Shown here: one piece after another, positions 40,463 through 52,305 of the stretch
Layout: the number at the start of each line of letters is the position of its first letter
Numbering within the stretch: position 1 is the first letter of the stretch
Assembly (NCBI GenBank): GCA_008933995.1
Contig: WARS01000025.1
Location: 3,269,477 to 3,333,476 of the forward strand
From: Datnioides undecimradiatus
Taxonomy: Eukaryota > Chordata > Actinopteri > Lobotiformes > Datnioididae
DNA length: 64,000 nucleotides
Direction of reading: 5' to 3'
Notes under the pieces: model-generated
The model's input: only the letters and a program-made list of their open reading frames with translations
Told to the model about the DNA's origin: nothing
Databases searched by the model: none
Position numbers and translations under genes: made by a program

Positions 40463-41707
40463 CGCACTGCTGCAGGGAATATCTTTGACTTTGAGCCAAG
40501 CCAGGTCCAGTGTGCCCTCACCCTTGTAGCATGACTGCAGCCTCTCTTTGATTTTCTCATTGATCTTCCGCAGAGAGAAGACACACAGTGCAGAGTCCTG
40601 TGAGGCCTGGCGCGGACGCCTCTTCTGGCCTTTTGAGAAGACAGCAAACAAAACATCGTCATCCGGTGCCACATCAAGTGAGCGTGCAAGGATAGCACCA
40701 GCTTTGGACAGATATGCCGCCTCGAGTAATCGATACTCCACGTTGCCACTGATGCATCCAATCGGCACCTCCACATAGGAGTTGAAGGCTGTGTCAGCCT
40801 TGCAAAGACGGACTATCTTGGAGGTGTAGACTTGCTCCCGACCAGCAGAGGAGGACCCAGTGGTTGGCCCGCCTCCCATTTCAGGCTGCAAAGTCAGGAA
40901 GTAGACAAAGTTCCCACTGGCAAAGCCATAAATGTAGTATATGTCAAAGTCTGGGATAACAGTGAAGGTGTCTGACGGGATCTTAATCATAGAGGCCACA
41001 AACTCATCGTGAAAGACATAAGCAAACATGCCATCCTCCTCTGAGTTTCTGGCAAGCTTACGGCTAGAGATGGTAGGAAAGTACTCTGGCTTGCCATCCA
41101 CTGCTGTGGCTACAAACAGCATGTCTGGAGAGGCATTGCCATATGACACAATGACGCCAAACACAGAGCCACTCTCATTGACACCAGAGAGGTAGTGCTC
41201 CTTCTTGTGGAAGGGCTCCCCTAGTTTGAAGAGGTCATCTAGGCGGAGGAGCTTGCAGATGCCCTGGTAGAGGCTGCCACATGCCAGCAGCCGGTTCTCC
41301 CGATAGTCCATCAGAAGCATTTTGTTGACATTGTTGGTGAGCGTGAGTGGCTCACTGCAGGGCTGGACGATACGAGGTGGGTAGCACTTGCGGTTGTCTT
41401 CATCCGGGCCAGTCTCGTGTGACACCTGGACCTCCAGGCCCGGAGACAGTTTGTATATGCGATTAACGGCTCCCAAATAAACATTGCCATTGCGATAGTC
41501 CACCGCAAGATGGTTGAATGTCCACTCTGGGTTCTCAGCATGAAATGATGCATACTCCTCCTCTTGAAGGGAAGCTGTGATCACCTGGGAGCCGGCACTG
41601 TGCGCCTGTGGGGCTTGTACCACTGTTTGCGATGTTACAGGAAGTGCCAGACTAGACAGGAAGCAGCAAACAACAAAGCAGGTCCGTGTCCTGGTGAGGG
41701 ACGTCAT
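40463..41707 (-). CDS. plxna4: Plexin-A4, first coding exon (signal peptide and most of the sema domain)
   Basis: Encodes residues 1-415 of a plexin A, a single-pass cell-surface receptor that pairs with neuropilins and binds class 3/6 semaphorins to steer axons. Residues 1-26 look like a signal peptide: basic start, hydrophobic core about 10-24, likely cut after VTS. The sema beta-propeller starts near residue 53 and runs through the exon end. Recalled plexin-A4 signature segments include HETGPDEDN (97-105), [18 protein letters not shown] (172-189) and [12 protein letters not shown] (404-415), which fit A4 better than A1, A2 or A3. Cysteines 108/117, 143/151, 318/375 and 393/412 match family disulphide pairs; C302 needs a partner in the next exon. 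N-glycosylation sequons lie at N177 and N191. The start is the first in-frame ATG after an in-frame TAA at 41806-41804, with G at -3. The exon ends GCG|GTGAGT in phase 0. The loop at about 277-290 and the basic loop at 361-370 differ from mammalian A4. Paralogue assignment is from memory, not alignment. Confidence 0.95.
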
Positions 41708-41811
41708 GGCTGTGCTGAGGCTGGGAGCGGTGAGGAGAGGGAAGGAGGCACAGTCCAGTACTGTCAGCCAATCAGGATCAAGCGTCTCTTGAGATAGACA
41801 GCATTATGTAC
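41708..41811 (-). other. plxna4: plxna4 5' UTR part of the first coding exon
   Basis: 104 nt between a splice acceptor and the start codon. The acceptor (pyrimidine tract then CTTTAG at 41817-41812) shows that at least one untranslated exon lies further upstream. The segment has an in-frame stop (TAA 41806-41804) and no in-frame ATG before 41707, which supports the chosen start. It also contains one out-of-frame ATG with its own stop, listed separately. Plexin A genes commonly have their start codon in exon 2, consistent with this arrangement. Confidence 0.8.
41778..41804 (-). other. Upstream ORF of 8 codons in the plxna4 5' UTR
   Basis: An ATG seven bases inside the exon opens an 8-codon frame (MLSISRDA, then TGA) that ends 70 nt before the plexin ATG. 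Context is weak to moderate (A at -3, C at +4). It is seen directly in the sequence; a role in lowering translation is only inferred, and it applies only to transcripts that use this acceptor. Confidence 0.5.
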
Positions 41812-41833
41812 CTAAAGAAGGACAGGACAAATC
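41812..41833 (-). promoter_or_regulatory. Splice acceptor of the first plxna4 coding exon
   Basis: On the minus strand the sequence just before the exon is a T/C-rich tract (TTTGTCCTGTCCTTCTTTAG) and then exon GTACAT. A TTCAC branch-point-like motif lies a little further upstream. No other good AG occurs between this tract and the start codon. Confidence 0.8.
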
Positions 41834-42585
41834 CCAGTGAAAACCAGCAACACAAACACAAACATTAACAAAGAAAAATCTGTACTTTCAATGCAACTGT
41901 TCAATGGTAATGACAGCATTGATAGATATACGTCATGAATATCAAGACTCTATTACGTGATCTTTGTTCTAATTTTATCTGGCACACATTAGTACAGAGC
42001 ATCATTTCAAAGAATAATGAGGAAAACAGGTGAAGAGGCCACTCACTTGAGACTCTTGCACAATCTATACTTAGAAAATAAATGGGCTAGACAAAAAAGG
42101 ATTGAGGCTGAGGCACAGCAGAGGTTTACAAGACAGTGTGCAGAGAGAGCTTTAACCAGTAGGATCAGTCCATGGCTTGAGGAAGGGGACAGAAGAGGAG
42201 GAGTAATGCATCGTCTCAGAGGAGGTGATCAGCATGGCTCTGCACCATCTCTCTGCATGGACCCCTGCCCTTCTCCGCCCCTCCTTGCCTTTCTGCTCCA
42301 GCCGCTATGCACCTAATTGATTCTCCCCTTGGAGTAGCAATTTGCATGCTTTGGCGATTTCTCTCTTTTCTCCCAATAGGGCAGCTCACCTGCTGACACT
42401 GCTAGCAGAGAGAAAAGGACCTTCTTTCTCTCTTTAACATACCCACACACATACACTGCAATGGGTTTATGGGCAGAAGAGGAACAATTAGGAAGGAAAC
42501 GCAAGTGGTTGCAGAAATACGCTTCCCTATAGTCCTTAGGTCATTTGCAAAGGCTCAGCATTACGCATACAGCCATAACAGACAG

Positions 42586-42614
42586 ACACACACACACACA
42601 CACACACACACACA
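42586..42614. repeat. (CA)n microsatellite
   Basis: About 14 CA units. Confidence 0.95.
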
Positions 42615-45600
42615 ACTCTTGTCATGTAAAGCCATGCCAATTTAATGAAAATGCATGCATGTGGTGAATAAGACTGTTAAATCTATACTGTCCAAACACC
42701 CCAGCACACAGTGTAGGACACACACCGGCACAGATTATCAAACGGAAATGACAGCATTTCCTGTAAACATGGTGTTCCCCTGTGTGTGTCGCCTGCTCAT
42801 TAGGGCTCTCCTGTGGAAAGCTGAATATTATGAGGAGTGGTGCTCACCTGGGTAATATCCAGATATTAGTTTTACACATACACACCAACTGACACAAGAA
42901 TGAATGTCTTGCAGCGTTAATTTAAATGGCTGCTTCGACTCAAACTCCACACTTTTATTTCTGGTGTGGTCAACCTACATTGTACTGAAAGCAAAATGCC
43001 ATCATTGTCCCTTAAAAATACAATAATCCCACATTTTCTGACATGAATGTGATCCAAAACACCAGTATTGTATATAGTGTTATATATGATCGAGCAATAT
43101 GTAAAAATAGTTACAACCTGCATGATGTTGTCTGAGAGGTACAGGATGAAAACAGGAAAAACTTTGAAGTGTCATTCATAGTAAAGCTACACGCAAGCTT
43201 GTCTGTCACACTTAATGCAAATCTCCAACAGCAAGAGACAGTTTTATTGAACAATGTCACGGTTATGTTTTTAGCTCACAGCAATGAACAATGTAAAATA
43301 CAAAAATCAAATTCAAATATTTTCATGGCACAGAAAAGCTTGACTCACTTGAAAATAATTTTTGACAATTAACTTGAGTCTGTTCTTCCGAAGCTTTTGA
43401 CTACGATCGCTACGAAAGCTGGCAGCCATAAATGGTCGTGCTGCCTGACATTATCCAGCCACCGATCTCATCTCAGGTTCATATCCAAGCAATCACAAGT
43501 TGTGGTGGTGTCAAAGGCAACCTCACTGCAATCTTACCAATCTCCCCTCCATCTCCTGGCACACAGAGATAGAGAGACAGACATGGGGGGGGGGGCAGAA
43601 AGAAAAGAGCAGACAGCCTCTCAACACATGATAAGAGGACCAGAGAGGATGATGAGAGGGATAAAAACTGATACAGAGGTAGAGAAGGTGATGTGTGTTC
43701 AGAGGTGTGCATTTGTGCACGGATGAGTGTGAGTCAAAGAGCAATCATTACCGTAGCTCTGACAAAGATGAGAGGGTAACGGGCAGGGATAAACAGGCTG
43801 AGGACAAAATAATAGAAACACTTACAATATTGTTAAATAACCCTGCAGTTCATCCAACAGCTATAATGAATATAACACATGTAATACAAAAAAGCTTTTA
43901 AGTGAAAACTGAACTTCCAAAAAAGTCATAAAAAAGTCTATTTTGACTGAAAATCAACACATCTGGGAGCCAAATAGACAGGGCAATTGCACTGAATGGT
44001 GTTTCTGTTATTGTGTCCACACACTAAAGAGAAAGCAAGTGTAAGAGAGAGAAAGCAAAGACTGCGGTTTAAAGAAAGGAGCTAGTGGAAGCGGCTGCTG
44101 TTACTTGAGGAGTAATGACAGGGCAGCGAGCCCATAATGTTCCTCTAAAAATAAAAAGGGGAGCTGCATATTAATCTCACACAGGGAACAGCACTGGAGC
44201 TCCCACCTCTCATTTACCTAGCAGGAGGGACGGCCATAACAAAGTGCTCCTCTGAAATTCCCAGACAACTTTATTCAGCAGTTATTATTAATAGAAAAAA
44301 GAGACAGAGAGGAAGGAGGGACGACAAAAGGAGACTAAGGAGGGAAAAGAACGGTGCAAGACATAGTGAGAGACGGTGGGGGAGGCTGTTATACCACCTT
44401 CACATCCACCTATTCTCATGAGTATAAACACTACCACACTTAAGCACAGCTGACATCAAAAACAAAACAGAACTAGAGAGAGAAGGCTCTGACTAGTCTC
44501 CTGCGAAATAAACGGGGATTTTACGAGCACAAAATACAAAAAGCTCTAAAAAAAAAATGACACCCTCATCAGTGGTACCCTGCAATGGCAGTGTGTCTGC
44601 CGCATGAATCTGTTGGTGAAATGCAATTATCCTCCCTGACAGGGGGGCAAGCTCGTTTAGTTGCTGTTTGCCTTTGCCTGCTGATCATCAAGCGCCATTA
44701 ATTAAAGCTTGCTTTGGTTCTGACGATTTATACATCAGACAGACGCGCGCACACATGCAGGGACTGATTATTCTAACACATAGTTTATCTTTATCCAGTT
44801 GCCTGCCATTAGTATATGACTTTTCCCTCGACTGCTATTATTTATGCATATTAAAATAAGGTGTGATACTGGCTGTGAAAAGAACAGAAAGTGATGATGT
44901 TTTAGAACAAGTGCAAATCATGGCATGACAGTAAAATAACGTCTATTTAGGCTGATGAAACACGTCATCCACTTTATAAAAATAACTATTCATACTTGGT
45001 CAGACTGATCACGTTTTGTTAAATGCTTTGAATGTGGCAGATCAGATGCTGTCGTAAAGGGGGCTTTTGGTTGTGTGACCTGTATAGACGGCTGCTTTGG
45101 GCTAGCTGCCAGATTTATTTAAATATCAAAACTTGCACTCACACAGACAATCGCTCATTTACAGCCCCATAGTAGTCAAAGAGTGCTAATGAATTCATGA
45201 TTAGCACCACACTCTTTCTCCAACATATATTTCCAGCACGGCCAGAACTGAAGGCAAAAAACAACAGTGTGTGTGTGCGCGCATCTGTGTTTGTGTGCAT
45301 CATCTCCATCTGTGAGACTCAAAACTGAATACTTGCTCAGTCTTCATAAAATAATTGGGATGTTTCTGTTTTCCCTGTTTTGTTTTCTGTGGTCTCGAAA
45401 TGCTGTCATCTGGCAGCCAGGGGGAAATCACATGATAACTGTAAAACTACAACCTAAGGGGAAACATAAACTGCATTTACATTTAAAAATGTGCGACTTC
45501 ACCAATTAAAAAATGCATTTTCATGTTTTCAGAAGAGGAGAGAAGATTGAATCATTCTCTAGTTGTGCTTGAGCTCCATCAGGTGAACTGGCATCATCAT

Positions 45601-47573
45601 GTTTACACCTGAAAAATGTGCTGGCAGATGGATAAAATGCCCCCCTCTATTCCAACTCCAACACATACATTTAGTCTGACACAAAAAGCCAGTCCGGTTC
45701 GAAGATCAACTATTACAAATTGCCCTGTTTCAGACAAAGTATTTTGATACTGCGAAGCTAATTTCAGGGACAACAGTATTAGGCAAAGCTATTATGGCTA
45801 TGTCAGGAGCCGTTTTGCTTTGGCAAAGATTGTGTAATGGAGAGCCGAGGCCAGACGTGACAATTGGAGAAGACACAACAAAAAAACATGCCTCAACAAA
45901 ATAATCTCCTGCTATTTATACTCTGATGGAGGGGAGGCATTTATGTTGAAGAAATGACTTGGAAATGAAGACACTGTCAAAGTCGTTGGTAAACAGCTTA
46001 AGTTCTCACAGTGTAAAAACATTTAAAAATAACTATCACATTCATAAAAACACTATGAGTCAAATGGGATTAGGAGATTAAGAGTGAGTAAGAAGTAGGG
46101 TAATTACACATAATCCTTTATATTCATAAAGAAAAAAACAGATTTTTGAACACTTATCTAAAGTAATCTGTCACGGGGTGAAAGGAGGTGAATGAATGAC
46201 AGTTGCTAGCACACACAGACAATAATTAAGACGACTGCATTACAAGTGAACAGATTTAAGTGTGGCACAGAGGCACAATGATGACAAAGATTTAAGAGAG
46301 ACAGAAGGACAGAATGTGAAGAAAAGCAAAGTTTAATAGAACCCAGCCGTGCAAAGAGAAAAAGAAGAAAGGTCAGTGAGGTTTCAGAGGAGTAATGGAG
46401 ATGTTAAGAGCACATCTTGCTGCAGCTACAAGAAGGTCACTGACTGCTGTGTCCATTTGCTTGGAATGGAGGGAAAGGTGACTGAATGCATATAAGAACG
46501 TAAGTAGTAGTGAGAATAAAACTCCTCTCATGTAAGCTGGCATTTTCATCACACGCCTTCCATCACAAACTCTCACTTGCATCCAATAATATTTACAATT
46601 TACTTTTTGATGAGAGTGTTTTGACAGGCTCCTGTAGTACCTAAACAGAATGTGAGATATAGTAGAAGGTAAATCACAGATAGGCGATAGCTTGACTCAT
46701 TGTACAGTCTGGTTTTATTTGGCTAGTCGCTGCATTGTTTTATGAGCAATCAGAGCAGCTACCTTACTGTGCAGCTGACAGGAGTAGTATGTGATTTGCC
46801 ATCCAGGCTGAGAATGTGTTACTGACTTAGCATACCTCTTCAAACCATAAATAATAGCTGTTACTCATTATTGTTTTTTAGGCACTGATAACATTTTTTA
46901 TCTGACAAAAGAAACTTTTTATTAATCTATGAGCTAAATTGAACAGCATTTTAACTCATTAGAACACATACTGATAAATCAGTAGTTAAATAAAAATGTG
47001 TAAAGGCACACATAATGGCAAACAATACCATCTGGGAAACAACTGGGAACAGTGCATTGTTTACTTTACATGGTTCTAAAATTAGTATCGCATGATGCTA
47101 ACAGTTCACCAAAAGTCTGTTCCTACATCCTGCAAAATCATAAACATAATCTTGTTTTTCATACAGTAGATGTTTACCATAAACTCAGCTCTGTTAAATC
47201 TAACAAAATGCTGATGGAGCAAGGCCAGCTAACCGCTACAGACATCTAATGAGCAGGAAAATAAACAAATGGATAAATAAATGCATGGCAACTGGGCTCT
47301 AGAGGCATTATACTGTAGTCAATTTTTTAATCTTTAAAATTAACACCATTATTTTTTCTGTAAAAGTATTTTTTCATTGTTTTCTTGATACCATGAGTCC
47401 TTTTTGGTTTTTGCACCACTGGGAATGGTGTCAGCCACTACTGTCTATTGCAGGCATGTGTCTTTTCGGTTGACATGATATCAGCTGGCAAGGGTCAGGG
47501 TGGTGGTTTGCTGTTATGGTACTTTTTAAGGCTATCATGCTTCAGGCTATGCACCTGCTCTTATGAGACTGCT

Positions 47574-47620
47574 AAGCTGCAGCTACAGTGTCTGCAGCTT
47601 GGTTACATCTCCTTGTAACC
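47574..47620. repeat. Two abutting perfect inverted repeats
   Basis: AAGCTGCAG, 9-nt spacer, CTGCAGCTT (47574-47600) is followed without a gap by GGTTACA, 6-nt spacer, TGTAACC (47601-47620). Both arms are perfectly complementary, so either strand could form two tandem hairpins. Confidence 0.85.
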
Positions 47621-47711
47621 TACTGGTTGTCATCTTACTGGTGTACATTCTAGCATATGATGAAGCCAGGTTCATTTGGGGGGAGGGATTTGGGATGTTA
47701 CAAGGAGGACT

Positions 47712-47737
47712 CTACTACTACTACTACTACTACTACT
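47712..47737. repeat. (CTA)n trinucleotide repeat
   Basis: About 8 CTA units. Confidence 0.93.
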
Positions 47738-48080
47738 CATCGTACTTGATCAGAATTGCATGAGAGTCAGAAAAGAAGTCACAAAGCAAAAGCCAGCGAT
47801 TGAGGGAAAAAGACAGAAAAGACAGCGAGAAAGACACAGAAGCAAAAGAAGGAGAAGAAAACAAGCAGACAGAGACGTGTGTCCCAGATCAGTGGATGTT
47901 CTGACTGGAGTAGTGAAGCCACTCCCCCCCCATCAAACCTCCATCCACCCCCCTTCCCTGCTGGGCTCTGGCACTGATCAGAGGAGTAAGCGTCACTCTG
48001 CATTGCAGCCACACACTGGGACTGGAGGAAAACACAGTCTCCCTGCATTCACCCAGCATAATCACAATCACAAATGCACA

Positions 48081-48119
<39 letters not shown>
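48081..48119. repeat. Compound (CT)n(CA)n microsatellite
   Basis: 10 CT units directly followed by about 9 CA units. Confidence 0.95.
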
Positions 48120-49992
48120 GCACACCAGATCGCCAATCCACACACAAACATCCAAACCACAACACAGCAAGACACACACTCCAACTTGACACTTGTGCAT
48201 AAAATACACACAAACGCAGCAAGCTTACAGAGCAGGAATGCCCTCTCAACACACACACACACTGGCATTGTACCTTGGCACCAACAGCCGTACATTATGC
48301 CCCCCCCACACAACTCCACAACAACACTGGCAAAAACCAAATTAAACTAGAGCAAAGTAAACTGAGGCTTTTTCAGCTTGCTGGTGGCTGGGGAAAAAAA
48401 GCACAGGCTTTTGCTATCCAAGCATGCGGCTCTGGAGAAGCTGTAGGGAACCCTGTAAGAGGGAACCTGAACAACAGCACATCGGAACAGTCTGCCTGCA
48501 GGATGAGAGAACTAGCAAGACACAGACTACAGGAGGATTCATGACTCATTATTACCATTCTAACAACCTGAACATGCAGACATAACACAAATCATATTAT
48601 ATATTACTTGCCATAAGAATGTACACAAAAATGAGCATTACTCTCCAGATGAATGCAGATAAACGCACTAATTTAATAGCCTCAAATGACTCTAACCTAA
48701 GCTAACATGCAAACATGCAAATAACCTTATATAAGATGGATAATCATGCATGTTTACCAAGAATGTGTATATACATGTATGCATTTAATAGGTCAACATA
48801 TTTTTTTCACTTCTTCCTGGTGGGTAATTGTACCAGCTATTGTTTTCTTACACAATAATTAAACCCCTTAATGTTAGTGGCAGCTACAACCCATTTCAGG
48901 CAAATGACAAACATTACCAAATCAATGTGGCTGAATGCCATTTTTATTAAGCATAGTGGGAGAAAATTAAGACGTTAAAAAAAACATAACTGTGCAGGCT
49001 TGTTATTTAAAGACACAAACCTGTAAACAAACAAATAGGCAAAACCTTAAATAATGATGGAGTGATCAGGTCTAACACGCCTATCAGGCTAAGCTAACCC
49101 CTGCTGATACACAAAACAGATGGCACACTCATCTCTCTCAGGAAGGCAGCAGCAGAAAAGAAAAACGAGGGACAGAGAGGATAGAGAGAGAAGGCGGGGT
49201 GTCCTTGGTTACATCAAGACGTGGATTAGCAGCATGGATTACTGTCACCAGATACCCTGTCTAGATCGGGGTTAGGAGGTCTAATCCACCACAGAGCTGT
49301 TGATATTATAAAGAAAGCCTTAGGATTGTACTGTCAACAGGGTACATATCATACGAATGACAGAAAACTGACTGGGAGATTCTAACATTGTGTACTACAG
49401 ATGTAGCAATCATCCCAGTGTTTACAGGCATTGGCATGCTGCAAACAATACATTATGTTTAATTATTGAAGCAAATATTGAGTTTTAAAATCTACACCCA
49501 TAATTCAGGTGAATCTCCCTCTGCCCAGTTGCAGTTTATAAGAGAGATTTGGCAGTTCAAGGCAGCTGCACAGTAGTTATAATACAACACCTATATCCAG
49601 AATCATGTTGTAAAAAATACCCTGCCTTATTGTCTATTTTACTATAAATGGTATCTTATATCATCAAAAATTGGTGTTTATTTAAGTTTATTTAAAAACA
49701 AACTAACAAACTATTTTGTACCACCCTGATGGAATGCTGTACTATGCAGCATGTGCCCTCCTCACCACTGTGTAAAAAGAAGTAGCAAACCATGTTTATC
49801 ACATGTAAAGTGGTTCCCCACAAACCTCCGAGACAAACGTGAGCGTTAGAAGCAAAAAAGGGGCAAAATGCAAAAAAAAAAAGTGTGTGCCCTAAAAAAT
49901 ACTGTATGGGAGAAGCATAGCCAAGCATAGTGAACCACTGATCCAGTATAAGTGTGTCAAGCATAAACACAATTTCTGTGTCACACATATTT

Positions 49993-50024
<32 letters not shown>
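49993..50024. repeat. (TCTG)n tetranucleotide repeat
   Basis: Seven TCTG units followed by TCTC. Confidence 0.95.
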
Positions 50025-50026
<2 letters not shown>

Positions 50027-52012
50027 CTTTTCACTCTCTTAAACTGAGTCAGAGCATTTCAAAGAAGGGGCCTAGGCAAAGATCCAACTGGACAACCCCT
50101 CTGGATTTTAGAGAAATATATGACATCTGCCCATCCCCTTTCTCGCCCAGTCTCTTTCATTTTTTGCCACTCCTTCTCTTTCACCCTTTCACATCTGAGA
50201 CTTACTAATCCTCCTTAGTAGGCTAGGGTTCAAACACACTCATTTTTCGAAACACATGCTCAGAGTCAGGCCGCTTCAGAATATTTTCCATACAGAAATA
50301 CAGAAATAATAATGTCTGCATTTTGTCTTTTGGTTACAATATCTCTAGTGGCTATACTGCAAAGAGAGTGGGGAAATGACAAAGTCCTTGAGGTAGTACA
50401 GCACTCAAGCAGTCCTTGGTTCCAAAGTAAGGTCATTCAAACACACACACTCACACACAGACACGCACACACTTGGCTCGGGCCGGGGCTTTGTGCAGTA
50501 GGTAGTGATGCAGGCTGAGATTGGTGGAGTGTGTTATCATCAGCGCAGATCAAGAGGCTCTAATGTCATTAGGAGAACTGTTGAAGAGCCCACCAGCCTG
50601 CCGTCAGCGCCTCGCTCTGATTGGGTTAGACTGCAACAGACTTCCTGAATAGGAGGGGCCTCTATGTTTGACACAGACCAAATAACAGTGGCTGGAGAGG
50701 GCTATTAACACTGTGAACTTAATGAAGCTCTGGATTCAATTAGGATGATGGAGTCCCGACAAAGACAGACAAGCAACTCATCAGTGAGCATTACGGACCA
50801 TAATCACACAAATGATGTCAAGAAAATTATTACGATTGAAAGCACTTCATCTGTAATTATTAATTAGCTGTATTAATAAAATCATAACAAACCAATACAT
50901 AGTTTAAAAGAAGGAAAAGTGTAATAAAAAGGTTAAGCTAATGACCACTGCACACCTAATTATGACCTTTGGACAAGTAAAGAATAACTTTCTGAGATGC
51001 AGTGTTTTCAAAAAGCTTAAAAATTCAAATATGAGGCAGAGAGGAGTGGAGCACAGCTTTAATATTTCCCTTTAATCTATATTTAACAAGAAGCACACGT
51101 GACATATTGTGTTAACAAAGAAGATATCCTCTCGATCATCCTTGTGAACTGCCCTCTAGTTATAGCCATGTTGTGCCACAGAAGCTCGCTCAGAATCAAA
51201 AGGCAGAGATATTTTTCTGTAATTACTATAAATGCAGCCAAGAATCCTTCTTAAATGGTGTTGCTAGGCACTGTCTGACAGCTGCTTTCATAGAACAAAT
51301 TCAAAGCCTCTAGCTCTATCTCTCTCTTTCTCCATTTCTCTCTCTCTCCCAATTCCCTTATTCCCCACGCTAACGGGCAGACAGGAATGCAGGGCCATGT
51401 AGACAAATCAGCTCTCGCTTCCATCGGCTGCCGACTGGCACCATCTTAAGTCCCAACACGTCCACCCTCTTTTTCTCCATCCATCCATTCTTACTTCCCT
51501 GTACCTCCTCTCCTTCCAGCTCTCCCTTAGCTCCTTCTGTTATTTCATGAGAGTAAAATTTCGCCCACCCTCCCCTTCTCTCTCTCTCTGTCCCTCTCTT
51601 TCTCACCCCTTATCCCTCTTTGCCTCCCTTGCCCTTTCTTTCTGTCTCATCTTTGGTTTCCAGTATCCCTTTTTCCTCTCGACAAAGTAATTAATTATGA
51701 GTCGTAGTTTGCTTGAAGCTTAAATGACTGTAGATGTTTTGCTGCAGTATGAGAAACACTGAAACAAGACACGTCTGGGTGGTGTGCAGCGTGTGTTTGT
51801 GTGCATGCCTGTGTGTTTTGGTCAAAGAGACAGAAATGGTTTTGCTGTCTCTTGCCTTGGAGGCAGGATTTTGCTGTGCTGCTCAACAATCATCATGAAA
51901 GTGCTTGTCTCTGTCTAAAGTAGAGCCTGACTGTTACATGCACACGGCCGATATTACCAAGCAATTTTAGTTTGTCAATGATTCATCAGCATATGTTTCC
52001 TAATAAGGACCA

Positions 52013-52020
52013 CAAATGTG
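52013..52020. repeat. SINE target-site duplication, left copy
   Basis: CAAATGTG, identical to 52215-52222. Confidence 0.7.
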
Positions 52021-52214
52021 GGTGGCTGTTGCTCAGAGGTAGAGCAGGTTGCCACCCATCAGATGATTAGTGGTTCAATCCCCAGCTCCTCTGGTCTCTG
52101 GGCAAGACCCGAACCCCAAAAATTGAAGTAAATGCTGACCTGAAATCTAGAATCACTATGTGTGGTCAGAAGACTAGAAAGGCACCATATGAGTACAGTC
52201 CATTAACTGAGTAC
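52021..52214 (+). mobile_element. tRNA-derived SINE with 8-bp target-site duplication
   Basis: The 5' part is tRNA-like, with a pol III A box (TTGCTCAGAGG, about 52029-52039) and B box (GGTTCAATCCC, 52072-52082) 32 bp apart. The body carries GGGCAAGACCCGAACCCC (52100-52117) and the tail AGACTAGAAAGGCACCATAT (52171-52190) followed by ACAGTCCATTAA, matching from memory the common spiny-rayed-fish SINE that ends with GACTAGAAAAGCGCTATATAA and CAGTCCATTTA. CAAATGTG flanks it on both sides (52013-52020 and 52215-52222), a target-site duplication. It is a mobile element, not a tRNA gene: the acceptor stem is not maintained and a non-tRNA body follows. Confidence 0.88.
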
Positions 52215-52222
52215 CAAATGTG
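52215..52222. repeat. SINE target-site duplication, right copy
   Basis: CAAATGTG, identical to 52013-52020. Confidence 0.7.
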
Positions 52223-52271
52223 CAGTGCAAAAGGCCAAAGATGTGTTGACGTAATCAAAAAATATTGTTGC

Positions 52272-52305
52272 CTCAGTTAGTTTTTTAACTCAGTTAGTTT
52301 TTTAA
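52272..52305. repeat. 17-bp tandem duplication
   Basis: CTCAGTTAGTTTTTTAA occurs twice in direct tandem, 50 bp downstream of the SINE. Confidence 0.85.

Noticed and set aside
47676-48350. 224-codon plus-strand frame
   Set aside because: Made largely from CTA, CT and CA simple repeats (Leu, Ser-Leu and His-Thr runs), with no domain.
52021-52095. Possible tRNA gene
   Set aside because: The pol III boxes belong to a SINE with a non-tRNA body, tail and target-site duplication; the acceptor stem does not pair.
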